Shown piece after piece: positions 41,965 to 51,081 of a stretch of 64,000 nt of DNA. The notes below the pieces were generated by a model that had not been told where the DNA came from, made no database searches, and saw only the letters and a list, made by a program, of their open reading frames with translations. Positions within the stretch are counted from its first letter, which is position 1. Each line of letters opens with the position of its first letter. A program made the translations under genes and the position numbers. Source of the DNA: Rhodoferax sp. (GTDB lineage: Bacteria; Pseudomonadota; Gammaproteobacteria; Burkholderiales; Burkholderiaceae_C); assembly GCF_023700745.1 (NCBI RefSeq), contig NZ_JAMPYG010000010.1, positions 45,934 through 109,933 on the forward strand, read 5' to 3'.

Positions 41965-43404
41965 TCAGGATTTTCGGTCCTTTTCCTTGAGCAAGTCACG
42001 CAGACGCCTGGGAGCGGGCACCAGCGGCGTGCGACTGCGCGTCCAAGCGCCCTGATCCGTGGGCGACAGGGCGCGACCCCGGCTCATGAACCACGATGCC
42101 AGCTTGTACAGCCCGGTGCGGCCATACACCTGCGCCCAGACATTCCAGACCGCGCTGCTGGCCACGGTACGCCCGGCGCCGCTGCCACGCAGCGTGGCCT
42201 CTTCGCTGTCAGGCTTGGCCTGCGATTCGTTGCGCAGGCGCACCAGGATGTCGGTGATCGGTATCTTCACCGGGCACACTTCGACACAGGCGCCGCACAG
42301 GGTGGAGGCAAAGGCCAGCGGGTAGGTGGCATCCAGACCCAGCATGTGCGGCGAGATGATGGCGCCGATCGGTCCCGGGTAAGTGGTGCCGTAGGCATGG
42401 CCACCAATGCGCGCATACACCGGACAGTGGTTCATGCAGGCGCCGCAGCGAATGCACTTGAGGGTTTCGCGCAGTTCTTCGTCGGCATAGGCCTGGGTGC
42501 GGCCGTTGTCGAGCAGGATCAGGTGGACTTCTTCGGGACCGTCTTTTTCACCCGGTTTTCTTGGTCCGCTGATCAGGTTGAAATAAGTGGTGACCGCCTG
42601 ACCCGTGGCCGAGCGCGACAGCAGGCTGTACAGCGGCGGGACATGCTCCAGCTTTTCCACCACTTTCTCAATACCGGTGATGGCAATGTGCACCTTGGGT
42701 ACGGTGGTGCACATGCGGCCGTTGCCTTCGTTCTCCACCAGGCACAGGGTGCCGGTTTCGGCCACACAAAAGTTCACCCCTGAGAGGCCAATGTCGGCAT
42801 CGGCAAACTTGCGCCGCAGCACCTTGCGGCCGATCCTGATCAGCGCATCGACGTCTTCGGTGTAGGCCACGCCCGGAATTTCTTCGGCAAAGAGCTGGGC
42901 AATGGCCTGCTTGGTCTTGTGAATGGCCGGCATGATGATGTGCGACGGCGCCTCGCCAGCCAACTGCACGATGTACTCGCCCATGTCGGATTCCAGCGCC
43001 TCGATGCCGGCCGCTTCCAGGGCGTGGTTGAAACCCACTTCTTCGCTGACCATCGACTTGCCCTTGATGACGCGCTTGGCGTTGACCCGGTTGGCAATGG
43101 CCAGGGCAATGGCGTTGGCCTCCTCGGGGTTCTGCGCCCAGTGCACCTGGATACCGTTGGCGCTGAGTTTGGCTTCCAGTTGCTCCAGCAAGCGTGGCAG
43201 GTTGGCCAAACTGTAGCGGCGAATCTGCGAACCCAGTTCGCGCAGACCTTGCAACTCGTCCTGGTCCGGGAACTGGGCACGGCGTTTGGCCTGCAGGAAG
43301 TCCATGGCACCGCGAAAATTCTTGCGCTGACCCGGATCGTTGAGCACGTCGCGACTGCGCTCCTTGAAATCTTCCATCGGATGGATTTTGATGACCTGGC
43401 TCAT
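41965..43404 (-). CDS. LutB/LldF-like iron-sulfur lactate-utilization protein
   Basis: CIRCGACMNHCPVYARIGGHAYGTTYPGPIGAI; LCGACVEVCPVKIPI. Confidence 0.92.
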   Translation of the reverse strand: MSQVIKIHPMEDFKERSRDVLNDPGQRKNFRGAMDFLQAKRRAQFPDQDELQGLRELGSQIRRYSLANLPRLLEQLEAKLSANGIQVHWAQNPEEANAIALAIANRVNAKRVIKGKSMVSEEVGFNHALEAAGIEALESDMGEYIVQLAGEAPSHIIMPAIHKTKQAIAQLFAEEIPGVAYTEDVDALIRIGRKVLRRKFADADIGLSGVNFCVAETGTLCLVENEGNGRMCTTVPKVHIAITGIEKVVEKLEHVPPLYSLLSRSATGQAVTTYFNLISGPRKPGEKDGPEEVHLILLDNGRTQAYADEELRETLKCIRCGACMNHCPVYARIGGHAYGTTYPGPIGAIISPHMLGLDATYPLAFASTLCGACVEVCPVKIPITDILVRLRNESQAKPDSEEATLRGSGAGRTVASSAVWNVWAQVYGRTGLYKLASWFMSRGRALSPTDQGAWTRSRTPLVPAPRRLRDLLKEKDRKS

Positions 43405-44123
43405 GCGGCTGCTCCTGTTTGGGCGGGGTCGGCGTGACGCAGCAGCACCACCAGTTCGCGTGGGCCGTGGGCGCCGTAGGCCAGTGTTTGCTGGATGTCG
43501 GCGGTCTTGGACGGGCCGCAAATCAGCAGCGCGTTGGTCGGCAGGCGGTCCTTCCAGCCTTCGTCGGTCATGGCCGAATAAAAGTCGGCATGGATGGTGG
43601 CCACATCCAGCAACACAAAGTGCACCGGGGGCACCAGCGACATCAACCGGGGTTCGGCCGGGGTGGGCCACAGGATCAGGCTGCCCACTTCGGCAATGGC
43701 GCTTTTGGCCAAGGTCAACGAGGCATCCACTTCGTCAAACAGCACATCGCGCCAGGAATCGATGGACTCGGCATAACGCTTGATTTCCAGATTGGCAGGC
43801 TGGCGTGCCTCCAGCTCGGCACCATGCGGCGTGTCGCTGCCGATGAGCAGATTGCGCAAGCCTTTGGCCTCCACCAGGCGCAACAGGAGGTCAGGCCACC
43901 CGGCGGCCGTGGTGTCATGTACCTCGGTCTTGACGGCTTCCAGCGCGGCGCGCAGGCGGCTGACGCGCTGGGCGCTGTTCTCGTGGCGCTGGTGCGCCGC
44001 AAACCAGGCACTGACATCCGGCAGCGGTAGCGGCGCTGGCGTGGCCGGGGCACGCAGGCGCGCAAAAATGCTGCTGCGCGCCTTGGCTTCTGCTGCCGCT
44101 GTGGGCGTGGGGTTGGCGTTCAT
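43401..44123 (-). CDS. LutC-like (LUD domain) protein
   Basis: LLICGPSKTADIQQTLAYGAHGPRELVVLL; adjacent to lutB/lutA-like genes. Confidence 0.88.
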   Translation of the reverse strand: MNANPTPTAAAEAKARSSIFARLRAPATPAPLPLPDVSAWFAAHQRHENSAQRVSRLRAALEAVKTEVHDTTAAGWPDLLLRLVEAKGLRNLLIGSDTPHGAELEARQPANLEIKRYAESIDSWRDVLFDEVDASLTLAKSAIAEVGSLILWPTPAEPRLMSLVPPVHFVLLDVATIHADFYSAMTDEGWKDRLPTNALLICGPSKTADIQQTLAYGAHGPRELVVLLRHADPAQTGAAA

Positions 44124-44938
44124 GCGGCGTCTCCCAAAGTGGTTTGTGTGGTCGTGCGGCGCCACAGGAAGCTCGCCAGATGTTCACCCGGCAACGTGGC
44201 TTGCGGCAATCCCGCCAACTCATCCTGCTTGGCGGCACGGCCGGTGATGTTGAGCAGGCAGCCGCAGTCGGCACTGACCACCGACGCCGCCCCGGTATCG
44301 CGGATGGCAGCCACCTTGTCACTGACGATGGCCTCGGAAATGTCGGGGTAGCGCATGGCAAAGGTGCCACCAAAGCCGCAACATTCCTCAATGCGCGCCT
44401 GCACCACCACGTTCACCTGCGACAGGCTGTCGAGCAGCGCCACGCTGGTTTCGTGCACGCCCATCTCGCGGCGCGCATGGCACGAGGTGTGCAGCGCAAC
44501 AGTGCACGGCGCGCCCAGGTCGGGCTGGCTGAAATTGACCACATGGACCAGGAACTCACTGAGTTCATAGACCCGCTCGGACAGGTCCACAGCCTTGGCA
44601 TGCAGCACCGGATCGTCGGCAAACAGGTGCGGGTAATGCTTACGGATCATGCCGCCGCAGGAGCCCGACGGGATCACCACCGGCCAGGGCTCGACAAACA
44701 GGTTCAATTGCTGCAAGGCCACGGCGCGGGCCTCATCCGGAAAGCCGCTGCTGTGGGCGGGCTGACCGCAGCAGGTCTGCTGCTCCAGATAGTGCACCCG
44801 GATGCCTTCGCGTTCCAGCAAACGCACCGTGTCAAGCCCCGCCTCGGGCGTGAACTGGTCAATCAGACAGGTGGCAAACAGATAGACATCGGTCGGTTTT
44901 TCCGGGTAGCTTCGCGCTTCAAAAGTGGTCATCGCCAT
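44120..44938 (-). CDS. LutA-like (CCG domain) Fe-S oxidoreductase
   Basis: CLIDQFTPEAGLDTVRLLEREGIRVHYLEQQTCCGQPAHSSGF; ECCGFGGTFAMRYPDIS. Confidence 0.92.
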   Translation of the reverse strand: MAMTTFEARSYPEKPTDVYLFATCLIDQFTPEAGLDTVRLLEREGIRVHYLEQQTCCGQPAHSSGFPDEARAVALQQLNLFVEPWPVVIPSGSCGGMIRKHYPHLFADDPVLHAKAVDLSERVYELSEFLVHVVNFSQPDLGAPCTVALHTSCHARREMGVHETSVALLDSLSQVNVVVQARIEECCGFGGTFAMRYPDISEAIVSDKVAAIRDTGAASVVSADCGCLLNITGRAAKQDELAGLPQATLPGEHLASFLWRRTTTQTTLGDAA

Positions 44939-45044
44939 GGATCAGTCTCCTCGTTATTGCATACGTTTGGCCTGCATGGCTGGATTGTGGAACATTTGAC
45001 TGTCTTGTTCTTGTGATATTCACATGCCTGACTTTTCAATAATT

Positions 45045-45995
45045 TCAAAAATCCAAACCGACCTGTTGACCTGGCTTGTCCTGCCAGCACTGTGAATAGG
45101 ACAGTCCCAGACGGAAAGTACGGCTTTGAATCCGGACGGTCTCCTCAATCTGTCGGCCATAGCCACCCGCCATCACGAACGCAATCGGAATCCGGCGTTC
45201 ATGACACCAGTCAAACACCCGCCGGTCCCGCGCCTCCAACCCGTCCTCGGTCAAAGCCAGGCGGCCCAGGCGGTCACCCTGGTAGGGATCGGCGCCGGCC
45301 AGATACAGCACCAGCCGGGGCTCAAAGCGCTGGCTCAGTTCAAGCAGCGCCTGTTCCAGTGCGACCAGATAATCCGCATCGCCACAACCATCGGCAAGCG
45401 CCACGTCCAGGTCACTGGCCTCCTTGCGAAACGGAAAATTCTTGTCGCCATGCAGTGACAACGTGAACACGCTGTCGTCTCTTTGAAAAATGTGCGCCGT
45501 GCCATTGCCCTGATGAACGTCCAGGTCGATCACCGCCACGTTCAAGGGCCCGCGGTTTTGCCGCTGCCACTCTGCTTGTGCCAGACGTGCAGCCACCGCC
45601 ACATCATTGAAAACACAAAATCCACCGCCCTTGTCGGCGTAAGCGTGGTGCGTGCCCCCTGCCAGATTGGCGGCCACACCGGTTTGCAGTGCCGCGCGCA
45701 CCGCCGCGACCGTGGCCCCCACCGAACGCCGCGCCCGCTCCACCATAAGTTCACTCCAGGGGAAACCAATCTCGCGCATGGCTACGGCACTCATCTGGCC
45801 ACTCACCAGACTTTCGATGTAGCCCGGCGTGTGCGCCAGGGCCAATTGACCGTCACTGGCAGCGGGCGCCTCCAACAGCGCTATATCAGGCAACTGCTGT
45901 GCGATGGATTCACGCAGCATGGCGTATTTGGCCATTGGGAACCGGTGCCCTGGCGGCAAGGGCAAGACGAAATGGTCTGAATAAAAAGCCTGCAT
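45045..45995 (-). CDS. Histone deacetylase-like / acetoin utilization family hydrolase
   Basis: GGTHHAYADKGGGFCVFNDVAVAARL; VAVIDLDVHQGNGTAHIFQRDDSVFTLSLHG. Confidence 0.9.
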   Translation of the reverse strand: MQAFYSDHFVLPLPPGHRFPMAKYAMLRESIAQQLPDIALLEAPAASDGQLALAHTPGYIESLVSGQMSAVAMREIGFPWSELMVERARRSVGATVAAVRAALQTGVAANLAGGTHHAYADKGGGFCVFNDVAVAARLAQAEWQRQNRGPLNVAVIDLDVHQGNGTAHIFQRDDSVFTLSLHGDKNFPFRKEASDLDVALADGCGDADYLVALEQALLELSQRFEPRLVLYLAGADPYQGDRLGRLALTEDGLEARDRRVFDWCHERRIPIAFVMAGGYGRQIEETVRIQSRTFRLGLSYSQCWQDKPGQQVGLDF

Positions 45996-46048
45996 CGTTC
46001 TATTTTGTCCTGATGACAAAGTTGAATTTATAGAAATGCGTCTCTAAA

Positions 46049-46064
46049 TTGCTGCGATGCAACA
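46049..46064. promoter_or_regulatory. TTGCTGCGATGCAACA, candidate PhaR-type operator (distal)
   Basis: Near-identical to the second copy at 46108-46123; upstream of the phasin gene. Confidence 0.55.
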
Positions 46065-46072
46065 AAAAAGAC

Positions 46073-46100
46073 TTGCGCTGACTCGGGATAACCCTATAAT
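46073..46100 (+). promoter_or_regulatory. Candidate sigma70 promoter for phasin (TTGCGC-N16-TATAAT)
   Basis: Exact TATAAT at 46095-46100 with a weak -35, lying between the two operator-like repeats. Confidence 0.55.
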
Positions 46101-46107
46101 TCAAACC

Positions 46108-46123
46108 ATGCTGCACTGCAACA
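46108..46123. promoter_or_regulatory. ATGCTGCACTGCAACA, candidate PhaR-type operator (proximal)
   Basis: Second copy of WTGCTGCRMTGCAACA just downstream of the -10. Confidence 0.55.
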
Positions 46124-46187
46124 TAGACCGGGTTCTCACTCAGTTTCGGCGCAGATACTTTTTTACTAACCTTCTGGAGAATTGAAT

Positions 46188-46724
46188 ATGCTGACCGTAG
46201 AACAAGTGATGGCCTCACAAAAAGCCAACGTTGAAACCCTGTTGGGCCTGACTTCCAAAGCCTTTGAAGGCGTGGAAAAGATTGTCGAACTCAACCTGAG
46301 CGCCTCCAAAGCCGCTTTGGCTGAAACCGGTGACGCCGCCAAGGCCATGTTGAGCGTCAAAGATGCCCAGGAATTGCTGGCACTGCAATCCGGCCTGCTG
46401 CAACCCCTGGCTGAAAAGACCGCTGCCTACAGCCGTCACCTGTACGAAATCGCCACCGGCGCTTCCAGCGAATTCACCAAGGCTTTTGAAAACCAGGCTG
46501 CTGAAGCCCAGCAACAATTTGCCGGTCTGGTTGAAGCGGCTGCCAAAAACGCACCTGCCGGCTCGGAAACCGCCGTGGCGGTGATGAAGAATTCGGTGGC
46601 TGCTGCGACCAGTGCCCTTGAGTCCGTGCAAAAAGCGGTCAAGCAAGCCACAGATGTCGCCGAAGCCAACTTCAATGCCGTGGCTTCCACTGCGACTGCC
46701 AAGCCTGCTGCCAAAAAGCGTTAA
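46188..46724 (+). CDS. Phasin family protein
   Basis: [46 protein letters not shown]; polyA/K/Q-rich, C-terminal AAKKR. Confidence 0.92.
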   Translation: MLTVEQVMASQKANVETLLGLTSKAFEGVEKIVELNLSASKAALAETGDAAKAMLSVKDAQELLALQSGLLQPLAEKTAAYSRHLYEIATGASSEFTKAFENQAAEAQQQFAGLVEAAAKNAPAGSETAVAVMKNSVAAATSALESVQKAVKQATDVAEANFNAVASTATAKPAAKKR

Positions 46725-46888
46725 TGTTTGCGTTCTGCAAGTCAAAAATCAAATTAATTTAAGGATTTGACATTAAAACCAAGGGGAAACCCTGACTTGC
46801 TTGGTATCATTAAGTATCTTGAAAACGAAAGTTTTCTAACAGTTGTCTCCTCGGGTCCTTTCGAAACCTTCAGGTTCAGGGACTCCTT

Positions 46889-46920
46889 AAGGGTTGGTCG
46901 CAAGATCAACCCTTTTTTTT
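46889..46920 (+). terminator. Rho-independent terminator with GNRA (GCAA) tetraloop
   Basis: AAGGGTTGGTC-GCAA-GATCAACCCTT followed by a T run. Confidence 0.88.
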
Positions 46921-46932
46921 GCCTTGTTCGGA

Positions 46933-47868
46933 TCAGGTCGGTGCATCCGTCATGGTTCCCGTCAGGGTACCACCGAGCAATTCAGGCAGGCGATCCATTG
47001 GTATTTTGAAACCACTGGCCTGGGCATGACCGCCTCCTCCCATGCTGGCCGCCAGCGGGATGCAATTGAAATCAGACCTGGAGCGCAGACCGCACTTGAC
47101 CCTCATTGTTTTGTCGACACTCCAGAGCAGGGCAAAGGTGCCGGATTTCTGACACAGCAAATCACCCACCAGACTGTGAAACACCCCGGGTGCATTGACC
47201 ATCAGGCCCGCAACACCGTTGAAGACCACAGGGCTCGCCGCATCCGCGATCAATTCGGCCAGTTTGGTAAATTTTTCGTCCATGGCGTGGCCACGTTCGA
47301 TAAAAGCCGCCAGTTGCACGGCATCCATTTGTGCAATGTGCTGCCAGCGTGCGAAGTCAAACGGTTCCATATCAAGGGCCGCCAGAAAACTGGCGCTTTC
47401 AGGGTATTGCCAGACCCAGATGTCACGGTCTTCGACGAACCGGACCAGATCCGGCACTGGATGTGCTGGATGAAAAAACTCCCAGGCCAGTCGGGCACCC
47501 GATTTCTTCATGTCGAAATGCACCACACCACAGCGGCAAACAAAACCGGTCAATTTTTCAGCCGCACTCAGATGGTGGTCCAGCATGACCAGTTTGGCGG
47601 CACGCTCTTCGATGGCGCGCAAAATCGGTTCGCCAAAGGAAAAGTCCAGGATGTACACAGCGCGCCCGGCCAGCGCCGGCAAGTCATCCACCGACCGGAC
47701 ATCCCCATGGTCCAGGGCCAAAAATTCGGCTTTGCCCTGGTAATACGTCCAGGCCGCCAGCGCTGCCGCAAAGCCATCCGGGCAGGTATGGCCATGGTAG
47801 ATGATGAGGGGCTTGGGGTCGTTTGGGTCGGGCTTGACCAGCAAGCTCAGTGGCAATATGGATTTCAT
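46933..47868 (-). CDS. DHH/DHHA1 family phosphoesterase-like protein
   Basis: LIIYHGHTCPDGFAAALAAW; VMLDHHLSAAEKL; AASMGGGGHAQASGFKI. Confidence 0.85.
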   Translation of the reverse strand: MKSILPLSLLVKPDPNDPKPLIIYHGHTCPDGFAAALAAWTYYQGKAEFLALDHGDVRSVDDLPALAGRAVYILDFSFGEPILRAIEERAAKLVMLDHHLSAAEKLTGFVCRCGVVHFDMKKSGARLAWEFFHPAHPVPDLVRFVEDRDIWVWQYPESASFLAALDMEPFDFARWQHIAQMDAVQLAAFIERGHAMDEKFTKLAELIADAASPVVFNGVAGLMVNAPGVFHSLVGDLLCQKSGTFALLWSVDKTMRVKCGLRSRSDFNCIPLAASMGGGGHAQASGFKIPMDRLPELLGGTLTGTMTDAPT

Positions 47869-47888
47869 TGGCTAAATATAATTAATCG

Positions 47889-48185
47889 ATGAGTGTAGAC
47901 AAGAACCCGACGATTTTCACTGGCTTTGCCGAGCCCGACGCGCGACAGTTTGACGCCTGGTCGCACCAACCACTGCTGATGTCAATGGAACAAGGTGGTA
48001 TCGACTGGCCAAGCTCCTGCCGCAACGGCACCTGCCGCACTTGTTTCAGCAAGCTGGAGAGTGGCCAGGTGCGCTACGAGATCGAATGGCCGGGCTTGAG
48101 TGCCGAAGAAAAAGAGGACGGCTACGTGCTGCCCTGTGTGGCCTACCCCTGCTCGGACGTCAGGCTGGATTACGCGGGTTTTTGA
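47889..48185 (+). CDS. 2Fe-2S ferredoxin-like protein
   Basis: SSCRNGTCRTCFSKLESGQ...YVLPCVAYPCSDVRLDY cysteine pattern. Confidence 0.85.
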   Translation: MSVDKNPTIFTGFAEPDARQFDAWSHQPLLMSMEQGGIDWPSSCRNGTCRTCFSKLESGQVRYEIEWPGLSAEEKEDGYVLPCVAYPCSDVRLDYAGF

Positions 48186-49113
48186 TCTGCTTGAAGCGGA
48201 TCTTTCGGTCCAGCTCAATGGCATCCTTTTTCACTTGGCGCTGGGCGTCCAGCGTCTTCCCCACTGCCAGCCATTGGGCAAATTCCTCGGGCGTTTCCAG
48301 CGTCATGCGACCGATCACGCCTGAACGAAAGTCGTAAATCGCGATCTCGGCGGCTTTTTGCAAATTCACCTTTTTGCCGCCCTGCAAAGCGCCGCGCTGG
48401 CGACCAATCGCTTCCAGCAATATTTCATCCGTCATGGCGGCCACGCCTGCGAGCTTGAAGCGGGCCTCCAGCAGCGCCGGGTAATGCGTTTTCAAGTAAT
48501 CCAGCAACTCCAACGCCACTTCTTCTTCATTGAAGGCGTTGCGGCCAATGGCGCCGCTGGCGGCCAGGTTGTAGCCGCTCTTGGCCACAATGATGCGCGG
48601 CCACAGCATGCCCGGCGTGTCGTACAGATAAAAGTCGTCGGCCAGGCTGATGCGCTGCTCCATCTTGGTGATGCCTGCCTCGTCACCGGTTTTGGCAGCA
48701 CGCTTGGCGGTAAGCGTATTGATCAGGGTCGATTTGCCAACATTCGGAATGCCGCAGATCAGCACGCGCATCGGCTTGACCATGCCACCACGGTTGGGCG
48801 CCAGCTCAAAACAGGCCTTGATGAGCGCCTTGGCGGGTGCCGCCATGCTGGCATCCAGGCCCATGGCACGGGTGCCGCTCTGGCTGTTGTAATGCGCCAG
48901 CCACTGCGCCGTTCGCACCGGGTCGGCCAGGTCCTGCTTGTTCAGTACCTTGAGTGTCGGCTTGCCCTGCGTCAATTCGGCCAGCATCGGGTTGGCGCTG
49001 GAGCCAGGCAGGCGGGCATCGAGCAATTCGATCACCACATCAATGTTTTTGATGCGTTCGGCAATCGCCTTTTGCGTCAGGTGCATGTGGCCGGGAAACC
49101 ATTGAATTGCCAT
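48160..49113 (-). CDS. Ribosome biogenesis GTPase YlqF/RbgA family
   Basis: QWFPGHMHLTQKAIAERIKNIDVVIELLDARLPGSSANP; GIPNVGKSTLINTL. Confidence 0.92.
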   Translation of the reverse strand: MAIQWFPGHMHLTQKAIAERIKNIDVVIELLDARLPGSSANPMLAELTQGKPTLKVLNKQDLADPVRTAQWLAHYNSQSGTRAMGLDASMAAPAKALIKACFELAPNRGGMVKPMRVLICGIPNVGKSTLINTLTAKRAAKTGDEAGITKMEQRISLADDFYLYDTPGMLWPRIIVAKSGYNLAASGAIGRNAFNEEEVALELLDYLKTHYPALLEARFKLAGVAAMTDEILLEAIGRQRGALQGGKKVNLQKAAEIAIYDFRSGVIGRMTLETPEEFAQWLAVGKTLDAQRQVKKDAIELDRKIRFKQIKNPRNPA

Positions 49114-49144
49114 GTTTTATCAATCCGGTTCGAACCTTAGTCCA

Positions 49145-49555
49145 TCAATGCTCATGCTGTACCCGGGCACGCGTGGCCTTGACCTGAGAGCGCTCTGTCT
49201 TGGCCTGGCGCACCCGCTTGACCGAAGCCCGTGTTGGTTTGGTGGGTTTGCGCGCTTTGGGCGGCTGCGACACACTGTTGACCAGTTCGTGCAGGCGAAG
49301 CAAGGCGTCAAAGCGGTTCATCTCCTGCGTGCGGTGCTGTTGCGCCTTGAGCACCAGAATGCCGTCCTTGGTAATGCGGCTGTCATGCAGCGCCAGCAAA
49401 CGCTCCTTGACATCGTCGGGCAGGCTTGATGCAGCAATGTCGAAGCGCAAATGGATTGCGCTGGACACCTTGTTGACGTTCTGGCCGCCCGCGCCCTGCG
49501 CCCGGATGGCGCTGAGCTCAACCTCAGCTTCTGGTATGTGCAGGGGCTCGGTCAT
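49145..49555 (-). CDS. arfB: Alternative ribosome-rescue factor / peptidyl-tRNA hydrolase ArfB (YaeJ)
   Basis: IRAQGAGGQNVNKVSSAIHLRFDI GGQ motif; basic C-terminal tail. Confidence 0.92.
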   Translation of the reverse strand: MTEPLHIPEAEVELSAIRAQGAGGQNVNKVSSAIHLRFDIAASSLPDDVKERLLALHDSRITKDGILVLKAQQHRTQEMNRFDALLRLHELVNSVSQPPKARKPTKPTRASVKRVRQAKTERSQVKATRARVQHEH

Positions 49556-49571
49556 GGCCAGACATCCATCG

Positions 49572-49636
49572 GCCCGAGAGCGGGCCTCCTACAAAGGCAT
49601 CGGGATTCCTGTGGGAGTGGCGCCCTCGCCGCGATG
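49572..49636. repeat. REP/BIME-like pair, same two modules as at 40701-40766 in permuted order
   Basis: GGCCCGAGAGCGGGCCTCCTAC (49572-49593) and TGTGGGAGTGGCGCCCTCGCCGCGAT (49611-49636). Confidence 0.75.
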
Positions 49637-49673
49637 GCGTTGGACTCATGGACCGCTGCGACAGACAAGAACA

Positions 49674-51074
49674 TCACGCCAACAGGCCTTCAGAAGAGGC
49701 CTCTGGCGCATGCACATAACGCGCCACAAACGCGCCCACGGCGCGCTCGGGCAGGGGCAGCCACACGGTGTGTCCACTGCCCGGCGCCACCGTCACGGCG
49801 CTACCGTCAGCGCTTTCCATGCGGCTGATCTGCACATCAAAATTGCCATCCGGGTGGATGATCTCGAGCCAGTCATCCAAAGCAAAGCGGTTCTTGACCC
49901 GCACCTCGACCAAGCCGCGCACCGCCTCAAACGACAGAGCATCGCCCACATACAGGCTGCGACCCGATTCAGAATAACCGCGCAGGTAATTTTGCGTGGC
50001 TTCGGGTGTGTGGCGCTGGAAAAAACCCGAGGTATAGCCGCGATTGGCGAGGCCTTCGAGCTGCCCGAGCAAGGCTGGGTCCAGTTCGCGCCCGGCCACC
50101 GCGTCGTCGATGGCGCGGCGGTAGCTTTGCACCGTGCGCGCCACGTAATACGGGCTCTTGGTGCGGCCCTCGATCTTGAGGGAATCGACGCCAATTTCGA
50201 CCAGCCGTTTGACATGCTCGATGGCGCGCAGGTCTTTGGAGTTCATCACGTAAGTGCCGTGCTCGTCTTCCTCGATCGGCATGTAACTGCCCTCGCGCTG
50301 GCTTTCCTCAAGCATGTAGACCTGATCGGCTTCCGGGGAGCGTTCGACGTCACCCCCGTCAGACAACACGCCGCCGCCGGTTCGTTCGTCGTGTTCACGT
50401 TCGCGCGCCATGGCCGCCTGGCGTGTCAGTACATCACCCGACGCATCGACCACGCCCTTTTGCGTCTTGTAGTCCCAGCGGCAGGAATTGGTGCAACTGC
50501 CCTGGTTGGCATCGCGGTGGTTGAAGTAGCCCGACAACAGGCAGCGGCCCGAATAGGCAATGCACAACGCGCCGTGCACGAACACTTCAAGCTCGGTGTC
50601 AGGGCAGTCCTGGCGGATCTGCGCGACCTGGTCCAGCGACAACTCGCGCGACAAAATCACGCGGCTGATGCCAACGGTTTTCCAGAACCTGACGGCGGCG
50701 GAATTCACCGTATTGGCCTGCACCGACAGATGGATTTCCATGTCGGGCCAGGTTTCGCGCACCATCATAATGAGACCAGGGTCCGACATGATCATGGCGT
50801 CGGGCTTGAGCGCGATCACCGGCGCCATGTTGTCGATGTAGTGCCTGATCTTGTTGCCGTGCGGGAAAATGTTGGACACCAGAAAAAATTTGGCGCCCTT
50901 GGCGTGGGCCGTGTCAATGCCTTGCTTCAACACGGCTATGTCGCCAAAATCGTTGTTGCGCACACGCAGGGAATAACGCGGCTGGCCGGCATAAATGGCC
51001 GTGGCGCCAAAGGCCAGCGCCGTTTCCAGCATGGCCAGTGAACCGGCCGGAGCCAGCAGTTCAGGGATCTTCAT
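49674..51074 (-). CDS. Peptidase U32 family protein (YegQ/RlhA-like)
   Basis: ELLAPAGSLAMLETALAFGATAIYAGQPRYSLR; HGALCIAYSGRCLLSGYFNHRDANQGSCTNSCRW. Confidence 0.9.
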   Translation of the reverse strand: MKIPELLAPAGSLAMLETALAFGATAIYAGQPRYSLRVRNNDFGDIAVLKQGIDTAHAKGAKFFLVSNIFPHGNKIRHYIDNMAPVIALKPDAMIMSDPGLIMMVRETWPDMEIHLSVQANTVNSAAVRFWKTVGISRVILSRELSLDQVAQIRQDCPDTELEVFVHGALCIAYSGRCLLSGYFNHRDANQGSCTNSCRWDYKTQKGVVDASGDVLTRQAAMAREREHDERTGGGVLSDGGDVERSPEADQVYMLEESQREGSYMPIEEDEHGTYVMNSKDLRAIEHVKRLVEIGVDSLKIEGRTKSPYYVARTVQSYRRAIDDAVAGRELDPALLGQLEGLANRGYTSGFFQRHTPEATQNYLRGYSESGRSLYVGDALSFEAVRGLVEVRVKNRFALDDWLEIIHPDGNFDVQISRMESADGSAVTVAPGSGHTVWLPLPERAVGAFVARYVHAPEASSEGLLA

Positions 51075-51081
51075 GACCGGC

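Noticed and set aside
46767-46920. 6S RNA
   Set aside because: Region is too short, lacks the long interrupted rod structure, and ends with a strong intrinsic terminator.
49200-51041. 613-aa + strand ORF
   Set aside because: Antisense to arfB and the U32 peptidase; no recognisable domain and covers the BIME repeat.
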